The notes under the pieces were generated by a model. The model had not been told where the DNA came from. It ran no database searches and saw only the letters and a list, made by a program, of their open reading frames with translations. A DNA stretch of 64,000 nucleotides from Nodularia sp034931045 (GTDB lineage: Bacteria > Cyanobacteriota > Cyanobacteriia > Cyanobacteriales > Nostocaceae): assembly GCF_034931045.1 (NCBI RefSeq), contig NZ_JAYGHH010000018.1, positions 1 through 64,000 of the forward strand, read 5' to 3'. Position numbers and translations under genes: made by a program. Of the stretch, positions 1 to 7,620 are shown piece after piece (within the stretch, counting starts at the first letter, position 1; each line of letters opens with the position of its first letter).

Positions 1-1545
1 GTAGAGTAGAGCTAAATTGTTCAAGCTACTAGCCACATAAGCATGGTCGCCGCCAAACAAAGCTTGGCAAACATTGACACATTTCTCATCCCAAGGTTCT
101 GCTAATTGATATAGTCCTTGTCCTGCATAAAATCTGCTTACTCCTACAAATATCCAAATTACTTCATCTTTGGGAACTGATGCTGGGGAATTTATCTGTG
201 CTTCTCCTGCTGGCTGAATGTCAGCAATTATCCTATTTCCTAAGTCTTCAATATGGGGAACAACATCCTTGACAAGTTCAATATCCTCAGAAGTGGGTGA
301 TTGGGGAAGGTAATGAGCTACAGCTATCATGGCAGAAGTAAAGGTTGTTTCTAAAACTGATTTTATTTCCCCAGAATTAGTTAACTGTTCTTGCAAAAAC
401 CACCGCACCAAAGCATGAATTTTATAATATTCTCCTTCTGTAGCTTCTACCAGTTGCAGCAAGTTACGTGCGTAAAGTTGCTTTTTGGCTGCGTTTATTT
501 CCTCTTGTGACCAAGTTAGTTGTGTTGCTGCTTCGTCTTCTGCTTTCCCTCCATCTGTCGCCACCCAAATCACTAAATCCCAAAGAATCTGTTGGGGAGC
601 AAATAAACTCAAAAATTTTCCTAATTGTTGTGCGAGGGGGTCAAGTTTTTCCCAAGTTAAGGTAAACGCTGCTTTGACTCCCAGTTGCGCTTGACCAATG
701 GTAGAATCTGGCGATCGCTGTAAAGATATTTCAGCTAATTTTTGGGTTTGTAATCTCTCCAACATTGTATTCAGAGATAGCCCTGGGTCGCGTACTAAAT
801 AACCTCCGACTAACTCTATCCCCAAAGGTAAATATTCCAGACAATCACATATTGCAGTTGCAGCTTCTAATTGATTTTCAACTCGCCTGTCTCTGTTCCC
901 TAACAATCGGTTTAACAGTTCTAATGCTTTTCCTGGTTCTTTTTCTGGAGATAGAACATCTAAAGGAATCTCTTGAATAAAATTTGGGTCTAAATTTCGT
1001 TGTCTCGTTGTCACCAAAACGCGAAAGCGTTGATCTTCGGGTAAGACTTGGCGGAGATTAGCTAAGTCTGTGACATCATCGAAGACAATTAATATAGGCG
1101 AGGTAGAGTCAGGATATCTAGACCAACACCAAGCAACTTGTTCTTTTAGGCTTAACAGTTTTCCCCCTAGTTCTTGGGGAATCTCCAAACCAAGATTGAT
1201 AAAAAATTCCAAAATTTCAGCAGCAAGATTACTGTTGCGATCATTGAACCAAGCAATACCGCCATAATTATCTTGATATCCTTTGGCGTATTGGGTAGCT
1301 AATTCGGTTTTACCTACGCCTCCCATCCCTGAAATTGCCACATAATTTCCACGCTGCAAGTCTTCATGCACTTGTCTCAGTTCCTGTTCACGTCCGACGA
1401 AATGAACAGAACCACGATCAGGAATATATTTTGTGGGAGTTAACTGTTTCTGACCCTGAATAATTTGTTTAGCAATGTTAACTTGACTACCAGGAGCAGC
1501 AAAAGCACCAATTTTGTCAGCAAGCTTCCCAGAGTCGTTAAACAT
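1..1545 (-). CDS. NB-ARC (STAND) NTPase with TPR-like C-terminus, NLR-like; truncated by window edge
   Basis: An open frame starts at ATG 1545 and runs off the left edge; 515 codons are visible. Seen: an N-terminal tail (residues about 6-31) with the motif KLADKIGAFAAPG and then NIAKQ; a Walker A GMGGVGKTE at 73-81; a Walker B ILIVFDDV at 151-158; the NB-ARC sensor VLVTTR at 176-181; a GLPL-like YLPLGIEL near 238-245; then a helical region. It ends in a sequence like the start of a TPR_12 unit (VASSLNNLALLY). Known: STAND NTPases of this layout act as ligand-gated switches, in bacteria often in signalling or antiphage immunity, with TPRs as the sensor. The gene lies 125 bp downstream of a small gene whose C-terminus carries the same motif, which suggests an effector/receptor pair. 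The C-terminal sensor is not visible. Confidence 0.9.
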   Translation of the reverse strand, partial: MFNDSGKLADKIGAFAAPGSQVNIAKQIIQGQKQLTPTKYIPDRGSVHFVGREQELRQVHEDLQRGNYVAISGMGGVGKTELATQYAKGYQDNYGGIAWFNDRNSNLAAEILEFFINLGLEIPQELGGKLLSLKEQVAWCWSRYPDSTSPILIVFDDVTDLANLRQVLPEDQRFRVLVTTRQRNLDPNFIQEIPLDVLSPEKEPGKALELLNRLLGNRDRRVENQLEAATAICDCLEYLPLGIELVGGYLVRDPGLSLNTMLERLQTQKLAEISLQRSPDSTIGQAQLGVKAAFTLTWEKLDPLAQQLGKFLSLFAPQQILWDLVIWVATDGGKAEDEAATQLTWSQEEINAAKKQLYARNLLQLVEATEGEYYKIHALVRWFLQEQLTNSGEIKSVLETTFTSAMIAVAHYLPQSPTSEDIELVKDVVPHIEDLGNRIIADIQPAGEAQINSPASVPKDEVIWIFVGVSRFYAGQGLYQLAEPWDEKCVNVCQALFGGDHAYVASSLNNLALLY

Positions 1546-1574
1546 AAATATTTCAGATAAAAATAATCATGGTG

Positions 1575-1638
1575 GGGTGGGTGTCCTCACCCGCCCAAAA
1601 CAGGCAAGACTTGTACTGAGCTTGTCGAAGTATGCCTG
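1575..1638. repeat. two hairpin-forming repeats between the small protein and the NB-ARC gene
   Basis: The first inverted repeat, GGGTGGGTG-TCCT-CACCCGCCC (1575-1596), belongs to a GC-rich palindrome type also seen near 3704 and 15166. A second, longer-loop repeat has arms CAGGCA and TGCCTG at about 1601-1638 and contains a GAGCTTGTCGAAGTA stretch. Both lie between two genes transcribed in the same direction, so they could reduce read-through from the upstream small gene into the NB-ARC gene. No poly-U tract follows, so a terminator is not certain. Confidence 0.6.
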
Positions 1639-1670
1639 TTCCACAGGAAAATTTAAGACAATACTTCAGC

Positions 1671-2069
1671 TTAAAAAGATTGATTTTGAATATTTCCTGT
1701 CCCTCCAGGCATGACTACCTGACCAATTTTGTCAGCTAACTTTTGCAGATTAGGCATAGCCAGAATTTCTGCAAACTTGGGATTTGGTTCTGCTTTTGCT
1801 GCTGCTGCCAATTCCTGTGCAGCTTGTGCCACTTCCGGGTCAGCCTGCGCCGCAGATTCCACCTCAATTAAAGCTTTGCCATAATCTAGGGGTTGTTCTG
1901 GTGCTTTCTCAATAGCAATTACAGTTTGAGGAAAGTGTTTTCTCAGCTTGACAAGAAATTGACCAGTTTTATCCCATAAAACTTCGCCTACCTTTTCGCC
2001 TGTTTTTTCTAAGGCTTTGGTGGCGACTACAGAGCCAATAGCGATCGCAGCAGTAGTTAAAGGTTCCAT
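1671..2069 (-). CDS. small helical protein with NLR-matching C-terminal motif (candidate Bell-type effector)
   Basis: 132 aa with no enzyme motif. Residues 1-25 are hydrophobic and small-residue-rich (MEPLTTAAIAIGSVVATKAL), followed by amphipathic helices (EKTGEKVGEVLWDKTGQF), an Ala/Glu-rich middle, and a C-terminal tail KLADKIGQVVMPGG then GNIQNQSF. The tail repeats the pattern at the N-terminus of the NB-ARC protein encoded just downstream on the same strand (KLADKIG, PG, NI..Q). Known: bacterial amyloid signalling (BASS) pairs place one short motif at the C-terminus of an effector, often a helical membrane-active Bell domain resembling fungal HeLo/HET-S, and at the N-terminus of the adjacent NLR. 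Assigning this gene to that class is inference from layout and motif; a plain scaffold or accessory protein remains possible. Confidence 0.8.
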   Translation of the reverse strand: MEPLTTAAIAIGSVVATKALEKTGEKVGEVLWDKTGQFLVKLRKHFPQTVIAIEKAPEQPLDYGKALIEVESAAQADPEVAQAAQELAAAAKAEPNPKFAEILAMPNLQKLADKIGQVVMPGGTGNIQNQSF

Positions 2070-2249
2070 GTTCTTGAGGTGGAGGCTATTCTTTATAATA
2101 CATAGCTTTTATGTATAATTTCGCAATTAAAGGGATGTGGGCAGGTTGGGAAGAAGAGGGAGAAGATTGTCGCACTCGCCCAAAGTCTTCCCCCTGAACC
2201 CTGCACTTTATGCTGTTCTACCTTGTCTCCTGGCAATTTCTGAGCCTAT

Positions 2250-3536
2250 TTACAAGACGCGCAGTAAACTGGGAATACTATCGATCGCTTCTAAATTCTG
2301 AATTTCTGTCAAGGCTTGCCGAAAATCTCCCTCTCGCACATCGTGAGTAACAACCACAATTTCTGCTAGTCCTCCCTGAAAGCCTGTTTGCACTACTGAC
2401 TCTAAACTCACGCCATAGTTACCAAAACAAGTACCCAATTTACCAATAACTCCTGGTTGGTCTTTGGTCAGGAAGCGGGCATAAAATCGCGTTACAAGTT
2501 CGGTGATGGGGGCAATTTCACAGTAATCTTGGTGTCCACAAATTAATAGAGGATTGGGGTTAGTTGTACTGGTTTTAAGAACAGCAACTAAATTCAAGAT
2601 ATCTGAAGTGACGGCACTGGCTGTTGCACCCGCACCTGCACCGGGGCCAAAAAACATTACTTGCCCTATGGGTTCACCTTCTACGAGAATGGCATTATAA
2701 ACACCGTTAATGCTGGCTAATGGATGTGTTTTGGCTACTAAAGTGGGATGCACTCTGACGGAGAGGGGAGATGAAGGAGTGTATTGTTTAGCGATCGCTA
2801 ACAATTTAATCACAAATCCCAATTTTTCGGCATAAGTAATATCTGTTTTACTAACTTGTCGAATGCCTTCACAATAGACATCTTCTAAATTGATACGGCC
2901 ATCAAAACCTAATGATGCCAAAATAGCAATTTTATCGGCTGCGTCTAAGCCGTCTACATCAGCTGTGGGGTCAGCTTCGGCATAACCTAATCTTTGGGCA
3001 TCAGCTAAGACATCGCTGAAGTTACTACCTTCGGTTTGCATCCTGGTGAGGATGTAGTTAGTTGTACCGTTAATGATGCCTGTAATAGTATGAATACGAT
3101 TAACGCTTAAGGACTGCTTTAGGGGTTGAATCACTGGGATTCCGCCGCCTACAGCCGCTTCTAACATTACATATACCCCGGCTTGATTGGCAGTTGTAAA
3201 GATTTCTGCCCCAAAACGAGCGATCGCGGCTTTATTGGCAGTGACGACGTGTTTACCATTATTTAAAGCTTGGAGAATGAGCGATCGCGCAGGTTCCAAT
3301 CCCCCAATTAATTCCACAACAATATCTACCGCCGGATCATTGACAATAGACTCTAAATCTGTAGTTAAGACATCGGCTGGTAATTCTACATCCCGAATTT
3401 TAGCAAGCGATCGCACTCCCACGCGATATATTTCTACTTCCTGCAATAACGGATTACGCCCCACCACATCTTGCAATAACTGCACCGTACCTGTGCCGAC
3501 AGTGCCTAAACCTAATATTCCTAGTTTCACTCCCAC
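2250..3536 (-). CDS. hom: homoserine dehydrogenase
   Basis: 428 aa, full length for the ACT-containing bacterial form. It reduces aspartate semialdehyde to homoserine with NAD(P)H, the branch point to threonine and methionine. Seen: an N-terminal Rossmann fold (GILGLGTVGTGTVQ near 6-19), TANKAAIA, the catalytic-domain signature GIINGTTNYILTRM, and EADPTADVDGLDAADK with the catalytic Asp/Lys region. A C-terminal ACT domain (about 350-428, FLTKDQPGVIGKLG) is the usual site of threonine feedback. The start is GTG at 3536, preceded by AGGGTG; no in-frame ATG gives a complete Rossmann fold. Confidence 0.97.
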   Translation of the reverse strand: MGVKLGILGLGTVGTGTVQLLQDVVGRNPLLQEVEIYRVGVRSLAKIRDVELPADVLTTDLESIVNDPAVDIVVELIGGLEPARSLILQALNNGKHVVTANKAAIARFGAEIFTTANQAGVYVMLEAAVGGGIPVIQPLKQSLSVNRIHTITGIINGTTNYILTRMQTEGSNFSDVLADAQRLGYAEADPTADVDGLDAADKIAILASLGFDGRINLEDVYCEGIRQVSKTDITYAEKLGFVIKLLAIAKQYTPSSPLSVRVHPTLVAKTHPLASINGVYNAILVEGEPIGQVMFFGPGAGAGATASAVTSDILNLVAVLKTSTTNPNPLLICGHQDYCEIAPITELVTRFYARFLTKDQPGVIGKLGTCFGNYGVSLESVVQTGFQGGLAEIVVVTHDVREGDFRQALTEIQNLEAIDSIPSLLRVL

Positions 3537-3556
3537 AAATTTTGCACCCTAATTTT

Positions 3557-3590
3557 TGAGTGCTGAGTGCTGAGTACTGAGTGCTGAGTG
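3557..3590. repeat. heptameric short tandem repeat (TGAGTGC type)
   Basis: About five copies of a TGAGTGC/TGAGTAC heptamer lie just upstream of hom. The same unit recurs at 8965-9003 and, inverted, at 39857-39898. Such STRRs are typical of heterocystous cyanobacteria. Confidence 0.9.
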
Positions 3591-3703
3591 ATTTATACTA
3601 ATTAGCCTGCTAATCATGGCTTTGTTGGTATAGCCCCAGGTATTGGCCTGTGTGTAAATCAAGCACTTAGAACTCTTGTCTCAGCTGTCCATATAAAACA
3701 ATT

Positions 3704-3727
3704 GTAGGGTGGACAATGCCACCCTAC
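3704..3727. terminator. perfect inverted repeat downstream of petH
   Basis: GTAGGGTGG-ACAATG-CCACCCTAC forms a 9-bp perfect stem 44 bp beyond the petH stop and upstream of hom. It may act as a transcript-end hairpin for petH, but there is no clear U-run, so it may simply be a copy of a dispersed palindrome. Confidence 0.5.
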
Positions 3728-3770
3728 TCAATCATTCATAACTCAGAACTCAACATTGAGAAATCAGCAC

Positions 3771-5111
3771 TTAGTAAGTTTCTACGTGCCAGCGATGAGC
3801 TTTTTTGAGTTCCTTCTGGTAATCACTCCAAACTACTCCTTCCTTAGCAGCAGCAGCAGTCAGCGCTTCATCAATGCCACCTTCCATACCACGCAAACCG
3901 CAGATGTAAGTGTGAGTTTTTTCTTCTTTAATCAATTGCCACAATTCATCAGCGTGTTCTGCCACCCGGTCTTGGATGTACATTCTGCCACCTTGGGGAT
4001 TTTTTTGTTCCCGGCTGATAGCACAGGTAAGGCGGAAGTTATCAGGATATTTCTCCTGCATTTCTTCCAATTCCTCTTTATATAAGATGTTTGGAGTTGT
4101 GGGAACACCAAATATCAGCCAAGAGAATCCTTTAAACTGATACTCTGGGTTAGCTGCTCTTTCGGCATCCTTAAACATCCGCCACAGATAAGCCCGCATG
4201 GGAGCAATACCTGTTCCAGTTGCCATCATAATTACTTTGGCATCTGGATCTTCGGGTAACAACATTTCCTTACCCACAGGCCCAGTGATTTTCACTTCTG
4301 CACCAACTTCAAGTTGAGTCAGGTGAGTGGAACACACACCGTAAACTGTTTCACCAGTTTCTGGGTGCTTGTACTCCAACTGACGGACGCACAGGGAAAC
4401 TGTTTTATCATCCACATCATCACCGTGACGAGTGGAAGCTATAGAATATAGTCTGAGTTTTTCTGGCTTGCCGTTCTTATCGACACCTGGGGGAATAATC
4501 CCAATACTTTGACCTTCTACGTATTTCAGATCACCGCCAGACAGGTCGAACTTGAGGTGCTGAACAATACCAATACCGTCTTTTTTAACTAACGGTTCAT
4601 TAGATATACACTTACCAACAAATGGAGCATTAGGACGGTAAATATTGACAGGAACGTCAGCGCCTTTTTTGGCTTTCGCTTGAGTCATGGTGTTGCCTTT
4701 TTTGTCCTTCTTTTTAAGCTGATCTTCAGCTGATGGTTTAGCAAAGCCTTTGACTTCACTATTAATAACAGGTGTGGCTTTACCATTCCCCTCACTGTTA
4801 GCAGCTGCTTCAGATGTAACTAAAGACTCCTTGTTGTGTTCAGCACTCCCATGAGAGGCTTGACCATTAAGTTGTTCTAGAGTACTTACAGATTGGATAC
4901 TAACAATTTTGCCGCCCAGGCGAGTGATCCGTCGCATTTCTTGATTCATGCGGTTGTAAGGTACTCTGATGAACACACTGCCACTTTTCCGAATTGGGTA
5001 GTTTGTTTGATCAGTTGCTTCGTTTTGGCGCAGACCCACCACTTCGTAAACGAAGACGCGGCTACCTAATTCTATGTTGGCAGCACCCTCAACAGCACCT
5101 TGATTGTACAT
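3771..5111 (-). CDS. petH: ferredoxin-NADP+ reductase with CpcD-like phycobilisome-binding domain
   Basis: 446 aa from ATG 5111 (MYNQGAVEGAAN); a GTG 12 bp upstream is also in frame. It transfers electrons from reduced ferredoxin to NADP+ at the end of linear photosynthetic electron flow, at the thylakoid surface and bound to phycobilisome rods. Seen: a CpcD-like domain (about 12-75, SRVFVYEVVG, SGSVFIRVPYNRMNQEM); a charged linker (about 80-140); an FAD domain (RLYSIASTRHGD, CVRQLEY, GVCSTHLT); an NADP domain (MATGTGIAPMRAYLWRM, FGVPTTPNILYKEEL, YICGLRGMEGG); and the C-terminal HVETY with the conserved terminal Tyr that stacks on FAD. The Met at about residue 142 (MTQAKAKK) has its own Shine-Dalgarno and matches the known start of the short FNR isoform. 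Confidence 0.98.
   Translation of the reverse strand: MYNQGAVEGAANIELGSRVFVYEVVGLRQNEATDQTNYPIRKSGSVFIRVPYNRMNQEMRRITRLGGKIVSIQSVSTLEQLNGQASHGSAEHNKESLVTSEAAANSEGNGKATPVINSEVKGFAKPSAEDQLKKKDKKGNTMTQAKAKKGADVPVNIYRPNAPFVGKCISNEPLVKKDGIGIVQHLKFDLSGGDLKYVEGQSIGIIPPGVDKNGKPEKLRLYSIASTRHGDDVDDKTVSLCVRQLEYKHPETGETVYGVCSTHLTQLEVGAEVKITGPVGKEMLLPEDPDAKVIMMATGTGIAPMRAYLWRMFKDAERAANPEYQFKGFSWLIFGVPTTPNILYKEELEEMQEKYPDNFRLTCAISREQKNPQGGRMYIQDRVAEHADELWQLIKEEKTHTYICGLRGMEGGIDEALTAAAAKEGVVWSDYQKELKKAHRWHVETY
4686..4702 (-). promoter_or_regulatory. internal ribosome-binding site and ATG for the short PetH isoform
   Basis: On the minus strand AAAGG lies 7 nt before the in-frame ATG at 4688, which begins MTQAKAKKGAD. 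In other cyanobacteria an internal start here produces the small FNR that lacks the phycobilisome-binding domain and accumulates under heterotrophy or nitrogen stress. That this site is used here is inference. Confidence 0.6.
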
Positions 5112-6286
5112 TCGTTCTAACACTCCGATTTTTACTTAACCGTTTCTCAAAAAAAAATTCTTTCCTTTTACCAGTTTTAGTGTACCGAATTTTCGGATAC
5201 CAAGACTGGCTCTCCGGGAAAGCGGCATCATGAGCTAATGCCGTGCTAGGTTCACTCACCAAAGACATACAAGGATAGCAAAAAACACACCTGTTCACCT
5301 TCTAAGGTAAAGGATAAGCCTTTGGCAGAATGTTAATAATGAGTCAATTTAATCTTTTTTTCGTGAACTGCTAATCCTATCGAGGAGATAGCTTTCAACC
5401 ACCCAAAAGGCAAGACCCAATGACCTATAGCTTGGCTGTTTCCTTTTATACGACTATTAAAATAGACTTACCTTTCGGTAACACTTGCTTAAAACCCTAT
5501 ATCCTGCTGGAAATAAACAGGGTTTTGGGCTTCTAGCCTTAACTCAGAAACACCTACAATCAGTTTCACTTGATGTGAAACATCTGTCAACCTCTAGGAG
5601 TACCTAGCACTCACCTGAGTATTTTGAGCAAATTCCCGCATGAAAGTCTAGATGATGCGGATTGTTTCACCTAATTTATGATGCTGAGGTTGAATTTGTC
5701 GAGCATTGCTATAGCGCTCATGCAAATTTTCCCCTTGATCAAAATAAACTTCGGTTACTTAAAATCAATTATACTTGATCAACTTGGCGAATCAAGGTCA
5801 AAACTCAGTCGGGGAAGTTGAGACAACACTTTTAGGGGTGATTACAGGGGAGTGAAAATTGCTAATTTAATTATTAGTCATGTTGGGAAAAGCAAGAGAT
5901 TGTTTGTCCGTAATTCAGGTTTAACGACATTCGGCTTGTAAGAGCAATCACATAAGCCGTACTGACCAGACGACCATAAGTTCAGTAGTTCGCGTAGCGT
6001 CTCCTAGAGATATGGTAGCCGTTATTTGAATGAGAGCAAATCTTGTTATAGAATACCCCCTTCTGTTAAAATCAAATACACCACTAGGATTAAATACTTA
6101 CCAGCCAGCAATTAAGTATTCGTCAGATGAGAAACAACTATGATTTGGTTGTACGCCCGTCTCGATATTCCATAGCCCTGCTGAGTAGCAACAACATAGG
6201 ATCAACCAATGGGGTAAACTCCTGGTTTAAAAATCTTCTGTGTGAAAAAATATTGATTGACACATTTTAGTATTTAGAGGAAATTT
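5112..6286. other. long intergenic region between divergent petH and prk
   Basis: 1175 bp with no convincing gene on either strand. It must contain both the petH and prk promoters. Visible structure: a near-palindrome GTAtCCGAA-AA-TTCGGTAC in the petH leader (5182-5200), an 8-bp inverted repeat AAAACCCT/AGGGTTTT (5491-5526), a 7-bp repeat GTTTCAC-TTGAT-GTGAAAC (5563-5581), two TTGATCAA boxes (about 5737 and 5776), and a TTCGCGTAGCG dispersed-repeat fragment (about 5984-6020). No clear NtcA site (GTA-N8-TAC) was found by eye. Confidence 0.6.
5563..5581. promoter_or_regulatory. operator-like inverted repeat GTTTCAC-N5-GTGAAAC
   Basis: A perfect 7-bp inverted repeat with a 5-bp spacer, the size of a dimeric regulator site, lies inside the petH-prk intergenic region about 450 bp upstream of petH. 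A half-site TGTTTCACC recurs near 5664. The binding factor is unknown, and a role is inference from symmetry and position. Confidence 0.35.
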
Positions 6287-7291
6287 ATGACAACTAAGCC
6301 GGAACGCGTGGTATTGATTGGAGTAGCCGGAGACTCTGGATGCGGTAAATCTACCTTTTTGCGTCGTTTAATAGATTTATTTGGTGAAGAGTTTATGACT
6401 GTCATCTGCTTAGATGACTATCATTCCCTAGACCGCAAGCAGCGCAAAGAGACTGGGATAACAGCACTTGACCCTAGAGCTAATAATTTTGACCTGATGT
6501 ATGAGCAAATCAAAGCGCTCAAAGAAGGTCAAGTAATTGAGAAGCCGATTTATAACCACGAAACCGGTATGATTGATCCACCAGAGCGTGTGGAACCAAA
6601 TCACATTATCGTTGTGGAAGGTCTGCATCCTTTATATGATGAACGGGTGCGATCGCTACTTGATTTCAGTGTCTATTTCGATATTAGTGATGAAGTCAAA
6701 ATTGCTTGGAAAATCCAGCGAGATATGGCAGAAAGAGGACATCGTTATGAAGATGTTCTAGCACAAATCAATTCTCGTAAACCCGATTTTGAAAAATTCA
6801 TCGAGCCACAAAGAGAATTTGCTGATGTAGTTCTTCAGGTACTGCCCACAAACCTGATTAAAAACGATACAGAACGCAAGGTACTGCGGGTACGGATGCT
6901 CCAACGTGAAGACAAGGAAGGCTTTGAGCCAACCTACTTGTTTGATGAAGGGTCAACAATTAATTGGACTCCCTGCGGACGCAAACTTACTTGTTCATAC
7001 CCTGGTATGCAAGTATACTATGGCTCTGATGTCTACTACGGTCGCTACGTCTCAGTATTAGAAGTAGACGGTCAATTCGACAACCTTGATGAAGTTATTT
7101 ACATCGAAACTCATCTGAGTAAGACATCCACCAAGTATGAAGGTGAAATGACTCACTTGCTACTCCAACACCGTGAGTATCCAGGTTCCAATAACGGCAC
7201 AGGGTTGTTCCAAGTACTGACAGGTTTGAAAATGCGCGCCGCCTACGAGCGCTTGACAGCAAAAGAAGCCAAACTAGCAGTTCAAGTCTAA
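6287..7291 (+). CDS. prk: phosphoribulokinase
   Basis: 334 aa, the full cyanobacterial length. It phosphorylates ribulose 5-phosphate to ribulose 1,5-bisphosphate, the Rubisco substrate, in the Calvin cycle. Seen: the P-loop GVAGDSGCGKST (12-23) containing Cys19, and the second redox Cys41 in VICLDDYHS. These are the thiol pair oxidised in the dark. A C-terminal Cys pair (CGRKLTC) matches the one involved in the CP12/GAPDH complex. ATG 6287 is preceded by AGAGGA at good spacing. A terminator follows closely, so it is probably monocistronic. Confidence 0.98.
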   Translation: MTTKPERVVLIGVAGDSGCGKSTFLRRLIDLFGEEFMTVICLDDYHSLDRKQRKETGITALDPRANNFDLMYEQIKALKEGQVIEKPIYNHETGMIDPPERVEPNHIIVVEGLHPLYDERVRSLLDFSVYFDISDEVKIAWKIQRDMAERGHRYEDVLAQINSRKPDFEKFIEPQREFADVVLQVLPTNLIKNDTERKVLRVRMLQREDKEGFEPTYLFDEGSTINWTPCGRKLTCSYPGMQVYYGSDVYYGRYVSVLEVDGQFDNLDEVIYIETHLSKTSTKYEGEMTHLLLQHREYPGSNNGTGLFQVLTGLKMRAAYERLTAKEAKLAVQV

Positions 7292-7318
7292 GTAAGCAGT
7301 GCTTGTGTCACAGCTTTT

Positions 7319-7348
7319 GGGGGTACTTCTGGGTTTCCCCCCTTTTTT
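7319..7348 (+). terminator. Rho-independent terminator of prk
   Basis: A GGGGG/CCCCC stem with a 13-nt loop is followed directly by a six-T run, 28 bp after the prk stop. This is a textbook intrinsic terminator. Confidence 0.8.
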
Positions 7349-7608
7349 ATATGAAAAAAATATTTTAGCGAATCAAGTTTGGTTATACCATTTACCGAAG
7401 AAATGGGTTTAAAGTGGGTTTTGCAAATATTGCCAGATATCAGTAATTAAATCTTATTCTATTCATAGAGAATTTAATCTGAATGTATATCTTTTCAAAA
7501 ATAAATCAAATCCTAACTGCTGAGTGCGTAAATCTTGTTATGATTTCATACATTAGTTGCTGAACTAAATAAATAACCAAAATTTAACCAGCAGCAATTG
7601 TTGAAAAG
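7349..7608. other. prk-metK intergenic region
   Basis: AT-rich spacer between the prk terminator and the metK ribosome-binding site. It must hold the metK promoter. No SAM-riboswitch fold was recognised and no gene is seen. Confidence 0.5.
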
Positions 7609-7620
7609 GAGGAATCCTCT
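7608..7620 (+). promoter_or_regulatory. metK Shine-Dalgarno inside a small hairpin, deciding a TTG start
   Basis: GGAGG lies 8 nt upstream of the TTG at 7621 and is partly self-complementary with the bases that follow (GAGG-AAT-CCTC, 7609-7619). The strong Shine-Dalgarno and the universally conserved N-terminus (SKRYLFTSESVTEGHPDK) fix the TTG as the start. Whether the hairpin regulates translation is unknown. Confidence 0.6.

Noticed and set aside
5089..5298. 69-codon minus-strand frame overlapping the petH start
   Set aside because: Out of frame with petH, lies in its leader and has no conserved features.
5112..5300. NtcA site for petH
   Set aside because: The only GTA...TAC symmetry (5182-5200) has a 13-bp, not 8-bp, spacer, so it was not called.
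7349..7608. SAM riboswitch before metK
   Set aside because: No SAM-I, SAM-II or SAM/SAH core could be matched; only a tiny Shine-Dalgarno hairpin is visible.
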